Below are positions 8,418 through 16,926 of a DNA stretch of 64,000 nt, piece after piece. The notes under the pieces are model-generated. The model did no database searches. It had not been told where the DNA came from and was given only the letters and a program-made list of their open reading frames with translations. The DNA is from Fibrobacter sp. UBA7003 (GTDB taxonomy: Bacteria; Fibrobacterota; Fibrobacteria; Fibrobacterales; Fibrobacteraceae), in NCBI GenBank assembly GCA_002449765.1, contig DJXN01000012.1, forward strand, positions 295,066-359,065, in the 5' to 3' direction. Each line of letters starts with the position of its first letter. Position 1 is the first letter of the stretch. The translations under genes and the position numbers were made by a program.

Positions 8418-9197
8418 ATGCTCGATATTTTTCTAGTGCAGATGGAAATCGCGCCGAACGACAAGGCCAGGAATTTCGAAAAGGTCGAAACGCTCACCCG
8501 CGAAATCCGCAAACGAACCGAGGATTCCGTTCCCGGGCTCATCGTGCTGCCCGAAATGTTCGCCACAGGCTACCTTCCCTTGCACCCCGAGAGGGCCGCC
8601 GAAGACTTTTCCGACGAATCAAGCGGAGAAACGGCAAGTTTTTTGAACAAACTCGCAAGCCAGACAGGGTGCGCCGTCATGGGCGCAGGGATATCGCGCA
8701 AAGGCCCTTCGCTCGCGAACCACGCAAGCGTCTACCTGTCCGGAAACCCGCACGAATACGCAAGCTACGACAAGCGGAAGCCCTTCTTCATGGAGCAGGA
8801 AAAATTCACCGCCGGGCAGGACATTAGTTTGTTTAAAATACAGGAATGGAACATAGCGCCGACCATCTGTTTCGACCTACGATTCCCGGAGCTCTACCGC
8901 GATGCGGTCAAGGCGGGAGCGAACCTCCTGACCGTGCAGGCCGCCTGGCCTGCCGAAAGAATCCTGCACTGGGATACGCTATTGCAGGCGCGCGCCATCG
9001 AGAACCAGGCCTATGTCGTCGCCGTCAACTGCGTCACCGCCGATAGCAAATACAATGGGCATTCACGCATTATCGACCCGTTCGGAAACATTGTCGCGAA
9101 GGCCGATTCCAATACGGAATGTATCGTGTCCGCACGCATCGAAATCGAACCGCTCCTCCGCTACCGCGAGAGTTTTCCCGTCCTGAAAAGCATCTGA
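8418..9197 (+). CDS. Carbon-nitrogen hydrolase, YafV/omega-amidase-like
   Basis: Nitrilase-superfamily amidase of 259 residues. The catalytic triad is readable: Glu46 in VLPEMFATGY, Lys119 in YDKRKPF and Cys151 in PTICFDLRFPEL. Typical later motifs follow (WPAERILHWDTLLQARAIENQAYVVAVN, SRIIDPFGN). The FDLRFPE context is the one found in YafV and mammalian Nit2, which hydrolyse alpha-keto acid amides such as 2-oxoglutaramate. Substrate is inferred from that resemblance. ATG 8418 is preferred over an in-frame ATG at 8379 because the family N-terminus (MLDIFLVQME) begins there and the promoter-like box lies between the two. Confidence 0.88.
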   Translation: MLDIFLVQMEIAPNDKARNFEKVETLTREIRKRTEDSVPGLIVLPEMFATGYLPLHPERAAEDFSDESSGETASFLNKLASQTGCAVMGAGISRKGPSLANHASVYLSGNPHEYASYDKRKPFFMEQEKFTAGQDISLFKIQEWNIAPTICFDLRFPELYRDAVKAGANLLTVQAAWPAERILHWDTLLQARAIENQAYVVAVNCVTADSKYNGHSRIIDPFGNIVAKADSNTECIVSARIEIEPLLRYRESFPVLKSI

Positions 9198-9413
9198 CGC
9201 GTGACATAAATCACAGCGCGATTTTAGGCTGGAATAATACACTTTGGAGCACCAGTTTCGTAACTCCTTATTTATCAACAGATTATATTTTTCTTGCAAA
9301 AGGGGAGTGTGTGATAGACTTTACACATTGTTTCTTACCAAAAAAAATGACATGCTTTTGCCACAAAAATATTCTATTTTCTGGATGTAAAACAAAAACA
9401 CCCAGAGGTTCCT
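9198..9413 (+). promoter_or_regulatory. AT-rich regulatory gap with a Crp-like dyad
   Basis: CGTGA-CATAAA-TCACA at 9200-9215 differs from the Crp consensus TGTGA-N6-TCACA at one position. A second dyad, TGTGT (9308-9312) with ACACA (9323-9327), lies ~100 bp downstream. The rest is AT-rich with several possible -10 boxes (TAATAC near 9234, TTCTATTTTCTGG near 9373). It precedes the 46-residue ORF at 9414. An overlapping GTG-initiated ORF ending at 9451 was judged weaker. Confidence 0.4.
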
Positions 9414-9554
9414 ATGACATCACCAGACATGAACAAGCTGAACTACGCTAGGGCCCTCATCAAAGCCGGACTTGCCCGCGATTTGATTCTGAAAATTACG
9501 CTGATTTCCAGCTACCAGTACATGCAAATCCAACGCGAAGTCCTCGCTGCATAA
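9414..9554 (+). CDS. Small hypothetical protein, 46 residues
   Basis: ATG 9414 is preceded by AGAGG at a fair SD distance. The peptide starts MTSPDMNKLNYARAL and contains a likely helix (ALIKAGLARDLILKITLISS). Its codon use resembles the neighbouring genes (GCC, CTC, CGC). It stops 12 nt before the next ORF, which lacks its own SD, so the two may be translationally coupled. I recognise no family. Confidence 0.45.
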   Translation: MTSPDMNKLNYARALIKAGLARDLILKITLISSYQYMQIQREVLAA

Positions 9555-9566
9555 CGCCCGCGCCGA

Positions 9567-9926
9567 ATGCAACTCGTTCTGACTATTCCCGCGCAGCCCG
9601 CCACTCAGATGAAAGAGAGGCAGGCTGCGCTTCTTGCATGTTATAGGGACGGCACGCTCCTGCTCGACGCCCGCGATTACGAGAAGCCCGCCAGGTTCTA
9701 CCTCACCCCGAAAGATGTTTTCCCCTGGGAACAGTTCCTCGCAAAGATGCTCTGTGCCTGGCAACTCGGCGACTACAGTGATGTGCCGCCGCAATTCAAG
9801 CCGCAAAAACGGATTCCGCAGTTCGTGGTGGACGGGTTTCCCGCCGAACCGCTCGAAAACAAGCTCAAGATTCTCGCGACACTCCGCACGCAGGGATATT
9901 TCCCTGCACTGACAGCCCGGAAATAG
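9567..9926 (+). CDS. Hypothetical protein, 119 residues
   Basis: A soluble protein without signal peptide or membrane segment: it begins [19 protein letters not shown] and ends [14 protein letters not shown]. The central part ([25 protein letters not shown]) has no motif I recognise. Base composition and codon use match the flanking core genes. No SD lies before ATG 9567; initiation may depend on the 46-residue ORF that ends 12 nt upstream. The stop is 22 nt before maltokinase, which seems to have its own promoter box, so co-transcription is possible but not required. Confidence 0.6.
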   Translation: MQLVLTIPAQPATQMKERQAALLACYRDGTLLLDARDYEKPARFYLTPKDVFPWEQFLAKMLCAWQLGDYSDVPPQFKPQKRIPQFVVDGFPAEPLENKLKILATLRTQGYFPALTARK

Positions 9927-9935
9927 TTCTATTGC

Positions 9936-9941
9936 TATTTT
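9936..9941 (+). promoter_or_regulatory. TATTTT box 7 nt before the maltokinase start
   Basis: GCTATTTTTCAAAGC directly precedes ATG 9949. There is no SD, and the spacing matches the other near-start -10 boxes. Confidence 0.45.
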
Positions 9942-9948
9942 TCAAAGC

Positions 9949-11166
9949 ATGGATAGCATGCAAGATATCGCAAGCAAGCGCTGGTTCATGGGAAAGGGAC
10001 GCAAGATCGATTCCATCGAGACCGTGGACCGCGTCGCCATCGGGGAAACGTTTCTTTCCATCGTCCGCGTGAACTTTGCCGCAAGCGAAAACTGCGAGTC
10101 CGACCTCTACGCCGTCATTGAAGACGAGACCCGCACTACAGACTTTTTCTACGACGTGTTTTCGTGCGAGAAGGCAAGATACGGCACGCAATCCGGCGAG
10201 TTTATGTTCATGCAGACAGAGCATTTCCCCGTAGATGTTTCCCTGCACGAACTTTTCAATATAGCCCCGCTCGATGCCGAGCAGAGCAATTCCGCATTCG
10301 CATCCAAGCATTTTTTCTTCAAGCTGTACCGCAGGCTTTTACCGGGCATTCACCCCGAAGTCGAAATCATGGAACAACTCGACCGCAAACGCTCCGGCGT
10401 GAGCCCACAGCTCTACGGCACATGCTACTACGCAGATGCCACGGGGAAACGCTACACCCTCGGGATTCTCGAGGAACGTGCAACCGGCATGCAGGATGCG
10501 TGGGCGTATTTCAACGGCGTGATGGACGCGCCGTGCGCCGAGGCACTCGGGATAGCGACTGCGAAGATGCACCGCGCCCTCAGGGGACTCCCGGGCACGC
10601 CTGCGCAGAATCCCGAAATACCATTTGACAAATTGGAACATCTTTTGAACTGCGCAACGGGCAGTGAAATGCGCGAACTCGCCGAAAAGGTGAAAGCGAC
10701 TTTGCCGAAACTCAAGCGCATGGCGAAAGATGCGTTCGGAGCGCCAACCGGCAGCGAGTTGTTCGCACCGCAGCGCATCCACGGGGATTACCACCTGGGG
10801 CAGGTGCTGGTTGCCGCCGCAGATTTCAAGATTCTCGATTTTGAAGGCGAACCCTCCCGCACGCTCGAATACCGCAGGGCACTCCGCTCCCCACTTGTTG
10901 ATGTCGCAGGCATGTTGCGCAGTTTCCAGTACGCGGAAGCAACATCCGGGTTCGACTGCACCGCATGCGAACGCGCGTTTCTTGAAGGCTACGCACAAGC
11001 CGCGCACGTAGATGCAGGCAACGCGCAAATCGACCTCGACACCCTCGAGCGTGCAGCCACCCCGTATATCCTAGCAAAGGCCGTTTACGAAGCCTGCTAC
11101 GAACTCGAGTTCAGGCCCGGATGGTTCCACATCCCGGCCCGCGCGCTCATTAAACTCGCCTGCTAG
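9949..11166 (+). CDS. Maltokinase (Mak/Pep2-like)
   Basis: Kinase of the aminoglycoside-phosphotransferase fold that makes maltose 1-phosphate from maltose and ATP, feeding GlgE-type alpha-glucan synthesis. The 405-residue product shows the family N-terminal signature [11 protein letters not shown], the catalytic loop [11 protein letters not shown] (His-Gly-Asp at about 277-279) and the metal-binding [10 protein letters not shown] at ~295-304. In many bacteria the domain is fused to trehalose synthase; here it stands alone, and neither treS nor glgE is in the window. Fibrobacter species store glycogen, so a role in glycogen or trehalose metabolism is reasonable but inferred. A second in-frame ATG at 9958 is possible. 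Confidence 0.82.
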   Translation: MDSMQDIASKRWFMGKGRKIDSIETVDRVAIGETFLSIVRVNFAASENCESDLYAVIEDETRTTDFFYDVFSCEKARYGTQSGEFMFMQTEHFPVDVSLHELFNIAPLDAEQSNSAFASKHFFFKLYRRLLPGIHPEVEIMEQLDRKRSGVSPQLYGTCYYADATGKRYTLGILEERATGMQDAWAYFNGVMDAPCAEALGIATAKMHRALRGLPGTPAQNPEIPFDKLEHLLNCATGSEMRELAEKVKATLPKLKRMAKDAFGAPTGSELFAPQRIHGDYHLGQVLVAAADFKILDFEGEPSRTLEYRRALRSPLVDVAGMLRSFQYAEATSGFDCTACERAFLEGYAQAAHVDAGNAQIDLDTLERAATPYILAKAVYEACYELEFRPGWFHIPARALIKLAC

Positions 11167-11187
11167 ACCGCAGCCGCCGCAAATTTC

Positions 11188-11193
11188 TATATT
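11188..11193 (+). promoter_or_regulatory. TATATT box 10 nt before the cysE start
   Basis: TTTCTATATTTGCATTCGCT precedes ATG 11204. There is no SD. It is among the clearest examples of the near-start box. Confidence 0.5.
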
Positions 11194-11203
11194 TGCATTC
11201 GCT

Positions 11204-11992
11204 ATGACAGTCGAAGAAATGGAAAAGCGCCTCCGCGACGAGGCCTCGGAACTAGCCGCCAACGAACCGCTCTCGAAGCTCATGCTCGAAGAGCAGGTGT
11301 TGAGCCGCAAGAACTTTGCCGACATGCTATCCGTAACGCTCGCCTGTCAACTCGCGGGCGAAGTCATCGACCGTGCGGAACTCGAGAAGATGTTCAACGC
11401 GCTGTACATCAAGTACCCCGAACTGCTCGTTTCCGCCTGCAAGGACCTGAACGCAACCGTACTCCGCGACCCTGCCTGCACCAGCTACCTCGAACCGCTC
11501 CTGCTGTTCAAGGGTTTCCAGGGTCTGCAGGCCTACCGCGTGGCGCACGCCCTCTGGACGGAGAACCGCCCCTTCCCCGCCAAGATGCTCCAGAACATCG
11601 TGAGCCGCAAGTTCGGTATGGACATTCACCCGGCGGCAAAAATCGGGCACGGCCTGTTGATTGACCATGCGACAAACATCGTCATCGGCGAAACTGCCGT
11701 CGTCGGCAACAACGTGAGCTTCTTGCACGGCGTGACGCTCGGCGGTACCGGCAACGAAGTCGGCGACCGTCACCCGAAAATCGGGAACGGCGTGATGCTC
11801 GGCGCACACGCCCAGCTGCTCGGCAACATCCACATCGGCGACTGCGCGAAGATTGGCGCGGGCGCGGTTGTGCTCTGCGACGTTCCGCCGCACACGACAT
11901 ACGCAGGCGTCCCCGCCGTCGAAGTCGGCCACCCGACCGACGACATGCCCAGCTTCAACATGCAACAAGACTTCACGCGCGACTGCGACTAA
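11204..11992 (+). CDS. cysE: Serine O-acetyltransferase
   Basis: Transfers acetyl from acetyl-CoA to L-serine, the first committed step of cysteine synthesis. The 262-residue product has an alpha-helical N-terminal domain (~1-130) and a left-handed beta-helix of hexapeptide repeats (~140-240): IHPAAKIGHGLLIDHATNIVIGE, VSFLHGVTLGGTG with the catalytic His, then GDRHPKIGNGVMLGAHAQLLG. It ends with DMPSFNMQQDF and a short tail, of the kind through which CysE docks onto cysteine synthase, although a terminal Ile is lacking. nth follows 68 nt downstream with its own strong SD, and heptad repeats lie between them. Confidence 0.94.
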   Translation: MTVEEMEKRLRDEASELAANEPLSKLMLEEQVLSRKNFADMLSVTLACQLAGEVIDRAELEKMFNALYIKYPELLVSACKDLNATVLRDPACTSYLEPLLLFKGFQGLQAYRVAHALWTENRPFPAKMLQNIVSRKFGMDIHPAAKIGHGLLIDHATNIVIGETAVVGNNVSFLHGVTLGGTGNEVGDRHPKIGNGVMLGAHAQLLGNIHIGDCAKIGAGAVVLCDVPPHTTYAGVPAVEVGHPTDDMPSFNMQQDFTRDCD

Positions 11993-11995
11993 ACT

Positions 11996-12046
11996 AGACG
12001 AAAGTACGCTGCGTCGCAATGCGGCTCGCTACAGACGAAAGACGAA
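11996..12046. repeat. AGACGAA heptad repeats upstream of nth
   Basis: AGACGAA occurs at 11996-12002 and as a perfect tandem pair at 12033-12046, ending exactly at the AGGAGG SD of nth. The 7-nt period equals that of the ATTGATR array at 19580. Confidence 0.5.
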
Positions 12047-12060
12047 AGGAGGCGCAGGAC

Positions 12061-12684
12061 ATGAAAAAAACGGACAAGATCAAGTTCATCGGCGAAAAGC
12101 TGGACGAACTCTTCCCGAACCCGCCGATTCCGCTGGACTACTCAAACGCCTACACGATGCTTGTCGCCGTCGTATTGAGCGCGCAATGCACCGACATCCG
12201 CGTGAACCAGGTAACGAAGGTGTTGTTCAAGAAAGCGAAAACGCCCGCCGCCATGGTCAAGCTCGGCATCGACGCGATTGCAGAAATCATCAAGCCGTGC
12301 GGATTCTTCAACACGAAAAGCAAGAACATTTACAACCTGTCGAAAACGCTCGTCGAGAAACACGGCGGTGAAGTCCCCCGCACATTCGAAGAACTCGAAT
12401 CACTCCCCGGCGTAGGCCACAAGACGGCAAGCGTCGTGATGAGCCACATCTTCAAGATTCCCGCCTTCCCCGTCGATACGCACATCCACCGCCTAGCCAA
12501 GCGCTGGGGACTATCGGACGGCAGTAGCGTGGAACAGACCGAGGCCGACCTCAAGAAAATTTTCCCGAAGGAAGAATGGGAAAAACGCCACCTGCAGATT
12601 ATCTACTTCGGGCGCACGTACTGCAAGGCTATGGGTCACAAGCCCGAAAACTGCCCCATCTGCAAAATCGTAGGCAGCAAATAA
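12061..12684 (+). CDS. nth: Endonuclease III (DNA glycosylase/AP lyase), atypical cluster motif
   Basis: Base-excision enzyme removing oxidised pyrimidines. The 207-residue product has the helix-hairpin-helix LPGVGHKTASVV with catalytic Lys121 and the downstream catalytic Asp139 (FPVDTHIHRLAKRWGL). The C-terminus normally binds a 4Fe-4S cluster through C-X6-C-X2-C-X5-C. Here Cys188, Cys198 and Cys201 are present with X9 between the first two, and the protein ends six residues after Cys201 without a fourth Cys. The cluster may therefore be absent or otherwise ligated. ATG 12061 follows AGGAGG (12047-12052), so the upstream in-frame ATG at 12019 was rejected. Confidence 0.92.
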   Translation: MKKTDKIKFIGEKLDELFPNPPIPLDYSNAYTMLVAVVLSAQCTDIRVNQVTKVLFKKAKTPAAMVKLGIDAIAEIIKPCGFFNTKSKNIYNLSKTLVEKHGGEVPRTFEELESLPGVGHKTASVVMSHIFKIPAFPVDTHIHRLAKRWGLSDGSSVEQTEADLKKIFPKEEWEKRHLQIIYFGRTYCKAMGHKPENCPICKIVGSK

Positions 12685-12704
12685 TTCTATTGAAAGAAAC
12701 AAAG

Positions 12705-12725
12705 ATGCCCGGTCAAGCCGGGCAT
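12705..12725 (-). terminator. Terminator of the wcaJ-nadC-coaX-UXS operon
   Basis: ATGCCCGG (12705-12712) pairs perfectly with CCGGGCAT (12718-12725) around a 5-nt loop. Read on the minus strand the hairpin is followed by CTTTGTTTCTTTC, so it most likely ends the leftward operon. It also lies 21 bp past the nth stop and may serve both directions. Confidence 0.7.
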
Positions 12726-12750
12726 GACAAGTCCTAGTATCTGCAAACTG

Positions 12751-13689
12751 TTAGCGCTCGCCCTTGAGCAGTTCCTCGAAGTAGACAATCGTCTTCTCGA
12801 GACCCTGGCGCAGCGGGATTGTCGGTTCCCAACCGAGTGCGGACTTGGCGAGGTCGATATTCGGGCGGCGCATCTTCGGGTCGTCACCCGGAAGCGGCTT
12901 GTACACAATCTTGCTCTTGGAACCGGTGAGGTCAAGCACTTCCTTCGCAAGTTCAAGCATTGTAAATTCGCCAGGGTTCCCGATGTTCACGGGTCCAATA
13001 ATCTTGTCCTGGTTCATCATGCGCACAAAACCTTCGATGAGGTCATCCACATAGCAAAAACTGCGGGTCTGGCTGCCGTCGCCGTAAATCGTGAGATCTT
13101 CGCCCTTGAGCGCCTGCACAATAAAGTTCGACACCACGCGACCATCGTTCATAAGCATGCGCGGGCCGTACGTATTGAAAATACGCACGATGCGGATGTC
13201 CACGTTATTTTGCCTGTGGTAATCCATAAAGAGCGTTTCAGCAACGCGCTTGCCTTCGTCGTAGCAGCTGCGGATACCGATCGGGTTCACGTTGCCCCAG
13301 TAGTCTTCGGTCTGCGGGTGAACAGCCGGATCACCGTAGACTTCGCTGGTGGAAGCCTGCAGAATACGGGCCTTCACACGCTTCGCCATGCCAAGCATAT
13401 TGATAGCGCCCATCACGCTCGTCTTGATGGTCTTTACCGGGTTGAACTGGTAATGAATGGGGCTCGCGGGGCACGCGAGATTAAAGATGCGGTCCACTTC
13501 CAGCAAAATCGGTTCCGTCACGTCGTGGCGAATGAGCTCGAAGTTCCGGTTATCGCGCAGGTGAGCGACATTCACCATACGACCCGTGAAATAGTTGTCA
13601 AGGCAAATCACCTCATGACCGTCGTCCAGCAGACGTTCGCACAAGTGACTTCCCAGGAATCCTGCACCACCGGTAACTAAGCAACGCAT
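12751..13689 (-). CDS. UDP-glucuronate decarboxylase (UDP-xylose synthase)
   Basis: Extended short-chain dehydrogenase of 312 residues that converts UDP-glucuronate to UDP-xylose through a 4-keto intermediate. The N-terminus has the NAD motif [11 protein letters not shown]. The substrate loop reads [22 protein letters not shown], which is diagnostic for UXS-type decarboxylases. The catalytic set is the STSEVYGDP serine/threonine and the Tyr-x3-Lys of [24 protein letters not shown] follows. SD GAGAGG lies 6 nt before the ATG. It is the last gene of an operon after wcaJ, nadC and coaX, 18 nt after coaX, fitting supply of a sugar nucleotide for surface polysaccharide. Confidence 0.88.
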   Translation of the reverse strand: MRCLVTGGAGFLGSHLCERLLDDGHEVICLDNYFTGRMVNVAHLRDNRNFELIRHDVTEPILLEVDRIFNLACPASPIHYQFNPVKTIKTSVMGAINMLGMAKRVKARILQASTSEVYGDPAVHPQTEDYWGNVNPIGIRSCYDEGKRVAETLFMDYHRQNNVDIRIVRIFNTYGPRMLMNDGRVVSNFIVQALKGEDLTIYGDGSQTRSFCYVDDLIEGFVRMMNQDKIIGPVNIGNPGEFTMLELAKEVLDLTGSKSKIVYKPLPGDDPKMRRPNIDLAKSALGWEPTIPLRQGLEKTIVYFEELLKGER

Positions 13690-13707
13690 AGGGACCTCTC
13701 TTTAAAA

Positions 13708-14553
13708 TTACTCGTCGGAGTCTCGCTCCAGTTCTGCGGCAGAATTGCCATGGAGCGCCACCAGGCGCACACCGTTCAGAGTCAGGTACGGGTCGTAGGT
13801 ATCGATAACCTTGCTGTGCCCCATCACCATGCGGCCCCAGCCACCCGTCGCAAACACGGGAACCTTCTTCTTGCCCATTTCGTCCTTGATCTTTGCCACC
13901 AAGGTTTCAAGTTCCGCCATAAAACCGTACAGAAGACCCGCGCGGATGGCATCGTCAGTATTGTTTGCAATAACGTGTTCCGGCCACTCGATGCTTACCG
14001 GCAACAGGCGCGCCGCCTTCTCGGTCAAGACATCGAGGCTTGCGCTAATGCCCGGAATAATTATACCGCCAGCGAAGCCGCCGTCCTTCATCACGTCAAA
14101 TGTCGTTGCCGTGCCCATATCCACCACGATGGCATCCTTGTAGCCACGGTCACGGAGTGCGATAATGTTGCACAAGCGGTCGGCACCGAGCGACGCCGGG
14201 TTCGGGTAGGCAATCGGGCAACCGAGGCAGTTCTTGGAACTTACCACCTGCACCGGGCGCTTGAGGAGCGTCTGCAGGGCCTTGATCCAGGGGCGCTCAT
14301 GCGCGGGCACCACCGTCGAGAGGCCCACATGCGTAATCTCCGTCGGCTTGATTTTCGAAAAGCGCACAAGTCCGCCAATGCGGTTCATCACCTCGTCGCT
14401 CGTCGTTTCCTTGCGGGTAGTAAGCCTCCAGTGGTCCACCACCTTGTCGCCCTTGAAAATACCCAAAACCGTGTGGGAGTTGCCCACATCCACGACGAAG
14501 CTAAAAGTTTCGCGATTCGACTTCCGTACAGTTTTATCCAAATTCTTTTTCAT
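13708..14553 (-). CDS. coaX: Type III pantothenate kinase
   Basis: Phosphorylates pantothenate in CoA synthesis; the CoaX form uses an ASKHA fold and is not feedback-inhibited by CoA. The 281-residue product has the phosphate-binding VVDVGNSHTVLGIFKG near the N-terminus, GADRLCNIIALRD, and VVDMGTATTFDVM in the middle. ATG 14553 (MKKNLDK) is chosen over an in-frame TTG two codons upstream. An N-terminal extension of about 18 residues precedes the first beta-strand. It sits 15 nt after nadC, so two cofactor-synthesis genes are embedded between polysaccharide genes. Confidence 0.92.
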   Translation of the reverse strand: MKKNLDKTVRKSNRETFSFVVDVGNSHTVLGIFKGDKVVDHWRLTTRKETTSDEVMNRIGGLVRFSKIKPTEITHVGLSTVVPAHERPWIKALQTLLKRPVQVVSSKNCLGCPIAYPNPASLGADRLCNIIALRDRGYKDAIVVDMGTATTFDVMKDGGFAGGIIIPGISASLDVLTEKAARLLPVSIEWPEHVIANNTDDAIRAGLLYGFMAELETLVAKIKDEMGKKKVPVFATGGWGRMVMGHSKVIDTYDPYLTLNGVRLVALHGNSAAELERDSDE

Positions 14554-14568
14554 GCGCAAATCAAAAAA

Positions 14569-15432
14569 CTAGATTCGCATCGAGATGTCGAGAGCCTTCA
14601 CGCTATGCGTGAGCGCACCGACAGAGATGTAATCGAGGCCGAGCGTCGCGATTTCCTTCGCGCGTTCGAGCGTCATGTTTCCAGAGCCTTCCACCAGGCA
14701 CTTGTCACCGCTTTCCTTGATAATCTTCAGGGCCTCGGCCATCATCTCGTTGCTCATGTTGTCAAGCATGATGACGTCTACGCCCTTGTTCAAAAGAGCG
14801 CGCAGCTGGTCGAAGTTTTCCACTTCCATCTCGACCATCAGGCCCTGCGTGTTGTTCTTCTTCACCACTTCGAGTGCTTCGAGAACGCCACCTGCAGCAG
14901 CGATGTGGTTGTCCTTCACCAGCACCATGTCAAAGAGGCCCATGCGGTGGTTGGAACCGCCCCCCACGCGAACGGCATACTTCTGCAGCGTGCGGAATCC
15001 GGGAACCGTCTTGCGGGTATCGAGCACCTTCGTCTTGCCGCCCTTCAGGGCTTCCTGGAAGGTATGCGCGACCGTCGCAACGCCGGAAAGCTGCTGGATA
15101 AAGTTCAGGAGCGTACGTTCACCCGTCAAGAGTTCATGCGTCGTGCCGTCCATTTCGGCAATCAGGTCGCCCTTCTTCACCACGTCGCCATCTTTCTTGT
15201 GGAGCGTCACCTTCACGTTCGCCTTCAGTTCCTGGAACACGAGTTCAATGACCGGGAGGCCCGCAAGCACGCCATCTTCTTTTGCAATCAGGCGGGCATG
15301 CTGCTTCTGGTCGGCAGGAATGGTCCATTCGCTCGTCACGTCGCCCGTGCGCACGTCTTCGGCAAGCGCGAGGCGAATCATCGTGAGAGCATCATTAACT
15401 GGGAATACCGGAGTGGAATTGTCTCCGTACAT
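14569..15432 (-). CDS. nadC: Nicotinate-nucleotide pyrophosphorylase (quinolinate phosphoribosyltransferase)
   Basis: Joins quinolinate to PRPP, releasing CO2, to make nicotinate mononucleotide for de novo NAD synthesis. The 287-residue product carries the family signature LDTRKTVPGFRTLQKYAVRVGG followed by SNHRMGLFDMVLVKDNH, and the C-terminal barrel segment VDVIMLDNMS. The N-terminus reads ALAEDVRTGDVTSEWTIP as in other NadC proteins. Its start codon overlaps the wcaJ stop (TAATG), indicating translational coupling. nadA and nadB are not in the window. Confidence 0.95.
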   Translation of the reverse strand: MYGDNSTPVFPVNDALTMIRLALAEDVRTGDVTSEWTIPADQKQHARLIAKEDGVLAGLPVIELVFQELKANVKVTLHKKDGDVVKKGDLIAEMDGTTHELLTGERTLLNFIQQLSGVATVAHTFQEALKGGKTKVLDTRKTVPGFRTLQKYAVRVGGGSNHRMGLFDMVLVKDNHIAAAGGVLEALEVVKKNNTQGLMVEMEVENFDQLRALLNKGVDVIMLDNMSNEMMAEALKIIKESGDKCLVEGSGNMTLERAKEIATLGLDYISVGALTHSVKALDISMRI

Positions 15433-16883
15433 TATTGCGCTCCTTTACCGGTCAAGACAACGTAAACAGTACGCACCAATATCTGGAAATCCAGAAGCAG
15501 GCTCATGTTCTCGTAATAATACATGTCGTACTTCAGTTTTATCTGGACATCTTCGATGCTCGTATCGTAATGGTGACGCACCTGCGCCCAGCCCGTAAGG
15601 CCCGGCTTCATCTTGAGGCGGCTGATGTAGAACGGAATCTGTTCGCGAAGCTTGCTGATAAACACGGCACGTTCAGGGCGCGGCCCCACCATGCTCATGT
15701 CACCCTTCAAAACACAAAGAATCTGCGGCAGCTCGTCGATGCGGGTCTTGCGCAGGAACTTGCCGACCTTCGTAATGCGCGGGTCGTCCTTGGTGGCCCA
15801 CTGGGCGCCGAACTTTTCGGCATCGGTGCGCATAGTGCGGAACTTGTAGACCGTAAAGGGCTTGCCATACAGGCCGATGCGTTCCTGCGAATAGAAAACG
15901 GGGCCGTGGTCCTCGAGCTTGATGGCGATAGCCGCAAGCAGACAGACCGGCAAAGAGCATATCCCAAGGAACGCTCCGAACAGCACATCGATAATGCGCT
16001 TCACCCGCACCTGCCAGGGCGGCATCGTAAACGCAAAAAGTTCCTGAAGTTCGAAACCATGGACCAAGTTCGCCTTGAACTGGCCATTCACCACGGGATA
16101 GAGTCCCGGTACAATATAAATATGAAGTTGAAGTTCGCAAATCCAGACGAGGACGCGCATAATCTCCTGCGGAGAAGAACTCTCATGCGCAATCACAATC
16201 CCATCCACACGGTGCTTTTTCACAAGCGCAGGGAGATCGGCATACTTGCCGAGTACGGGGAACCCGGCAAATTCATGATCCATCACCTGGTACCTTTCAT
16301 CGACGAAGCCCACCACGCGCTGTCCAAAAGCCGGCGTGTTCTTGAGATCCTCGGCAATCTTCTTGCCCGCATCGGTAGCGCCAAGCACGAGGATGTTATT
16401 CGCGCCGTAGCCCAAACGAAGCAAGCCGCGCAGGCAGAAGTAAATGAACATGCGGAATCCGGCAACAAGCACCATGGCGAGGCCGCCGTAGATAAAAATC
16501 CACGGGAAGCGCGATCCATACAAGTAGCCCTCGTTCAACGGCTGGTTGGCAAAGATCTTGCCTACAAACTCCGTTCCGAAAAGGCTGATGATAATAAGAA
16601 CAACGCCTATCACCACCGCCCGCAACACGCGCAAAATCTGGTGCGTCCGCGACATCAGGAGCCATGAACGATAAAGCCCTGCGCAGGTAAACAAGACGAG
16701 CCATGCCACGTTCAGGATCAACCCCATGTTGGCGTAATCCGAGAAAAGCTTGGACGGGTCGTACTTGTCGGCAATCCAGCCGCTATGGAACTGGACCCAG
16801 AAAGCCAGCACAAAGCATATCGAAAGCGCCACGAAATCCGAAAGGATAACGAGAATGCGTTCCAATGTCGCAGCGCGTATCAT
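15432..16883 (-). CDS. Undecaprenyl-phosphate glycosyl-1-phosphate transferase (WcaJ/WbaP-like)
   Basis: Initiates exopolysaccharide or O-antigen units by moving a sugar phosphate from a UDP-sugar onto undecaprenyl phosphate at the inner membrane. The 483-residue protein has four to five N-terminal membrane helices (~10-130), a CoA-binding-like Rossmann segment ([18 protein letters not shown]), and a C-terminal Bac_transf domain. The latter starts with a membrane re-entrant helix ([27 protein letters not shown]) and carries [20 protein letters not shown] and [27 protein letters not shown] second, differently built transferase gene lies at 18404. First gene of the operon with nadC, coaX and UXS. 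The sugar is not predictable. Confidence 0.9.
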   Translation of the reverse strand: MIRAATLERILVILSDFVALSICFVLAFWVQFHSGWIADKYDPSKLFSDYANMGLILNVAWLVLFTCAGLYRSWLLMSRTHQILRVLRAVVIGVVLIIISLFGTEFVGKIFANQPLNEGYLYGSRFPWIFIYGGLAMVLVAGFRMFIYFCLRGLLRLGYGANNILVLGATDAGKKIAEDLKNTPAFGQRVVGFVDERYQVMDHEFAGFPVLGKYADLPALVKKHRVDGIVIAHESSSPQEIMRVLVWICELQLHIYIVPGLYPVVNGQFKANLVHGFELQELFAFTMPPWQVRVKRIIDVLFGAFLGICSLPVCLLAAIAIKLEDHGPVFYSQERIGLYGKPFTVYKFRTMRTDAEKFGAQWATKDDPRITKVGKFLRKTRIDELPQILCVLKGDMSMVGPRPERAVFISKLREQIPFYISRLKMKPGLTGWAQVRHHYDTSIEDVQIKLKYDMYYYENMSLLLDFQILVRTVYVVLTGKGAQ

Positions 16884-16926
16884 AGCTATATCAAACTACA
16901 AAAATTGCAGTCCAGAAGGCCATCCG

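Noticed and set aside
9119..9451. Longer ORF through the Crp-like region, possible GTG start behind GGGGAG near 9309
   Set aside because: It overlaps the amidase end and the SD-led 46-residue ORF. Its product is Cys/Lys-rich with AT-biased codons and no sign of selection.
13750..15465. 571-codon plus-strand ORF over coaX and nadC
   Set aside because: It spans two well-identified minus-strand genes and has no start signal or domain.
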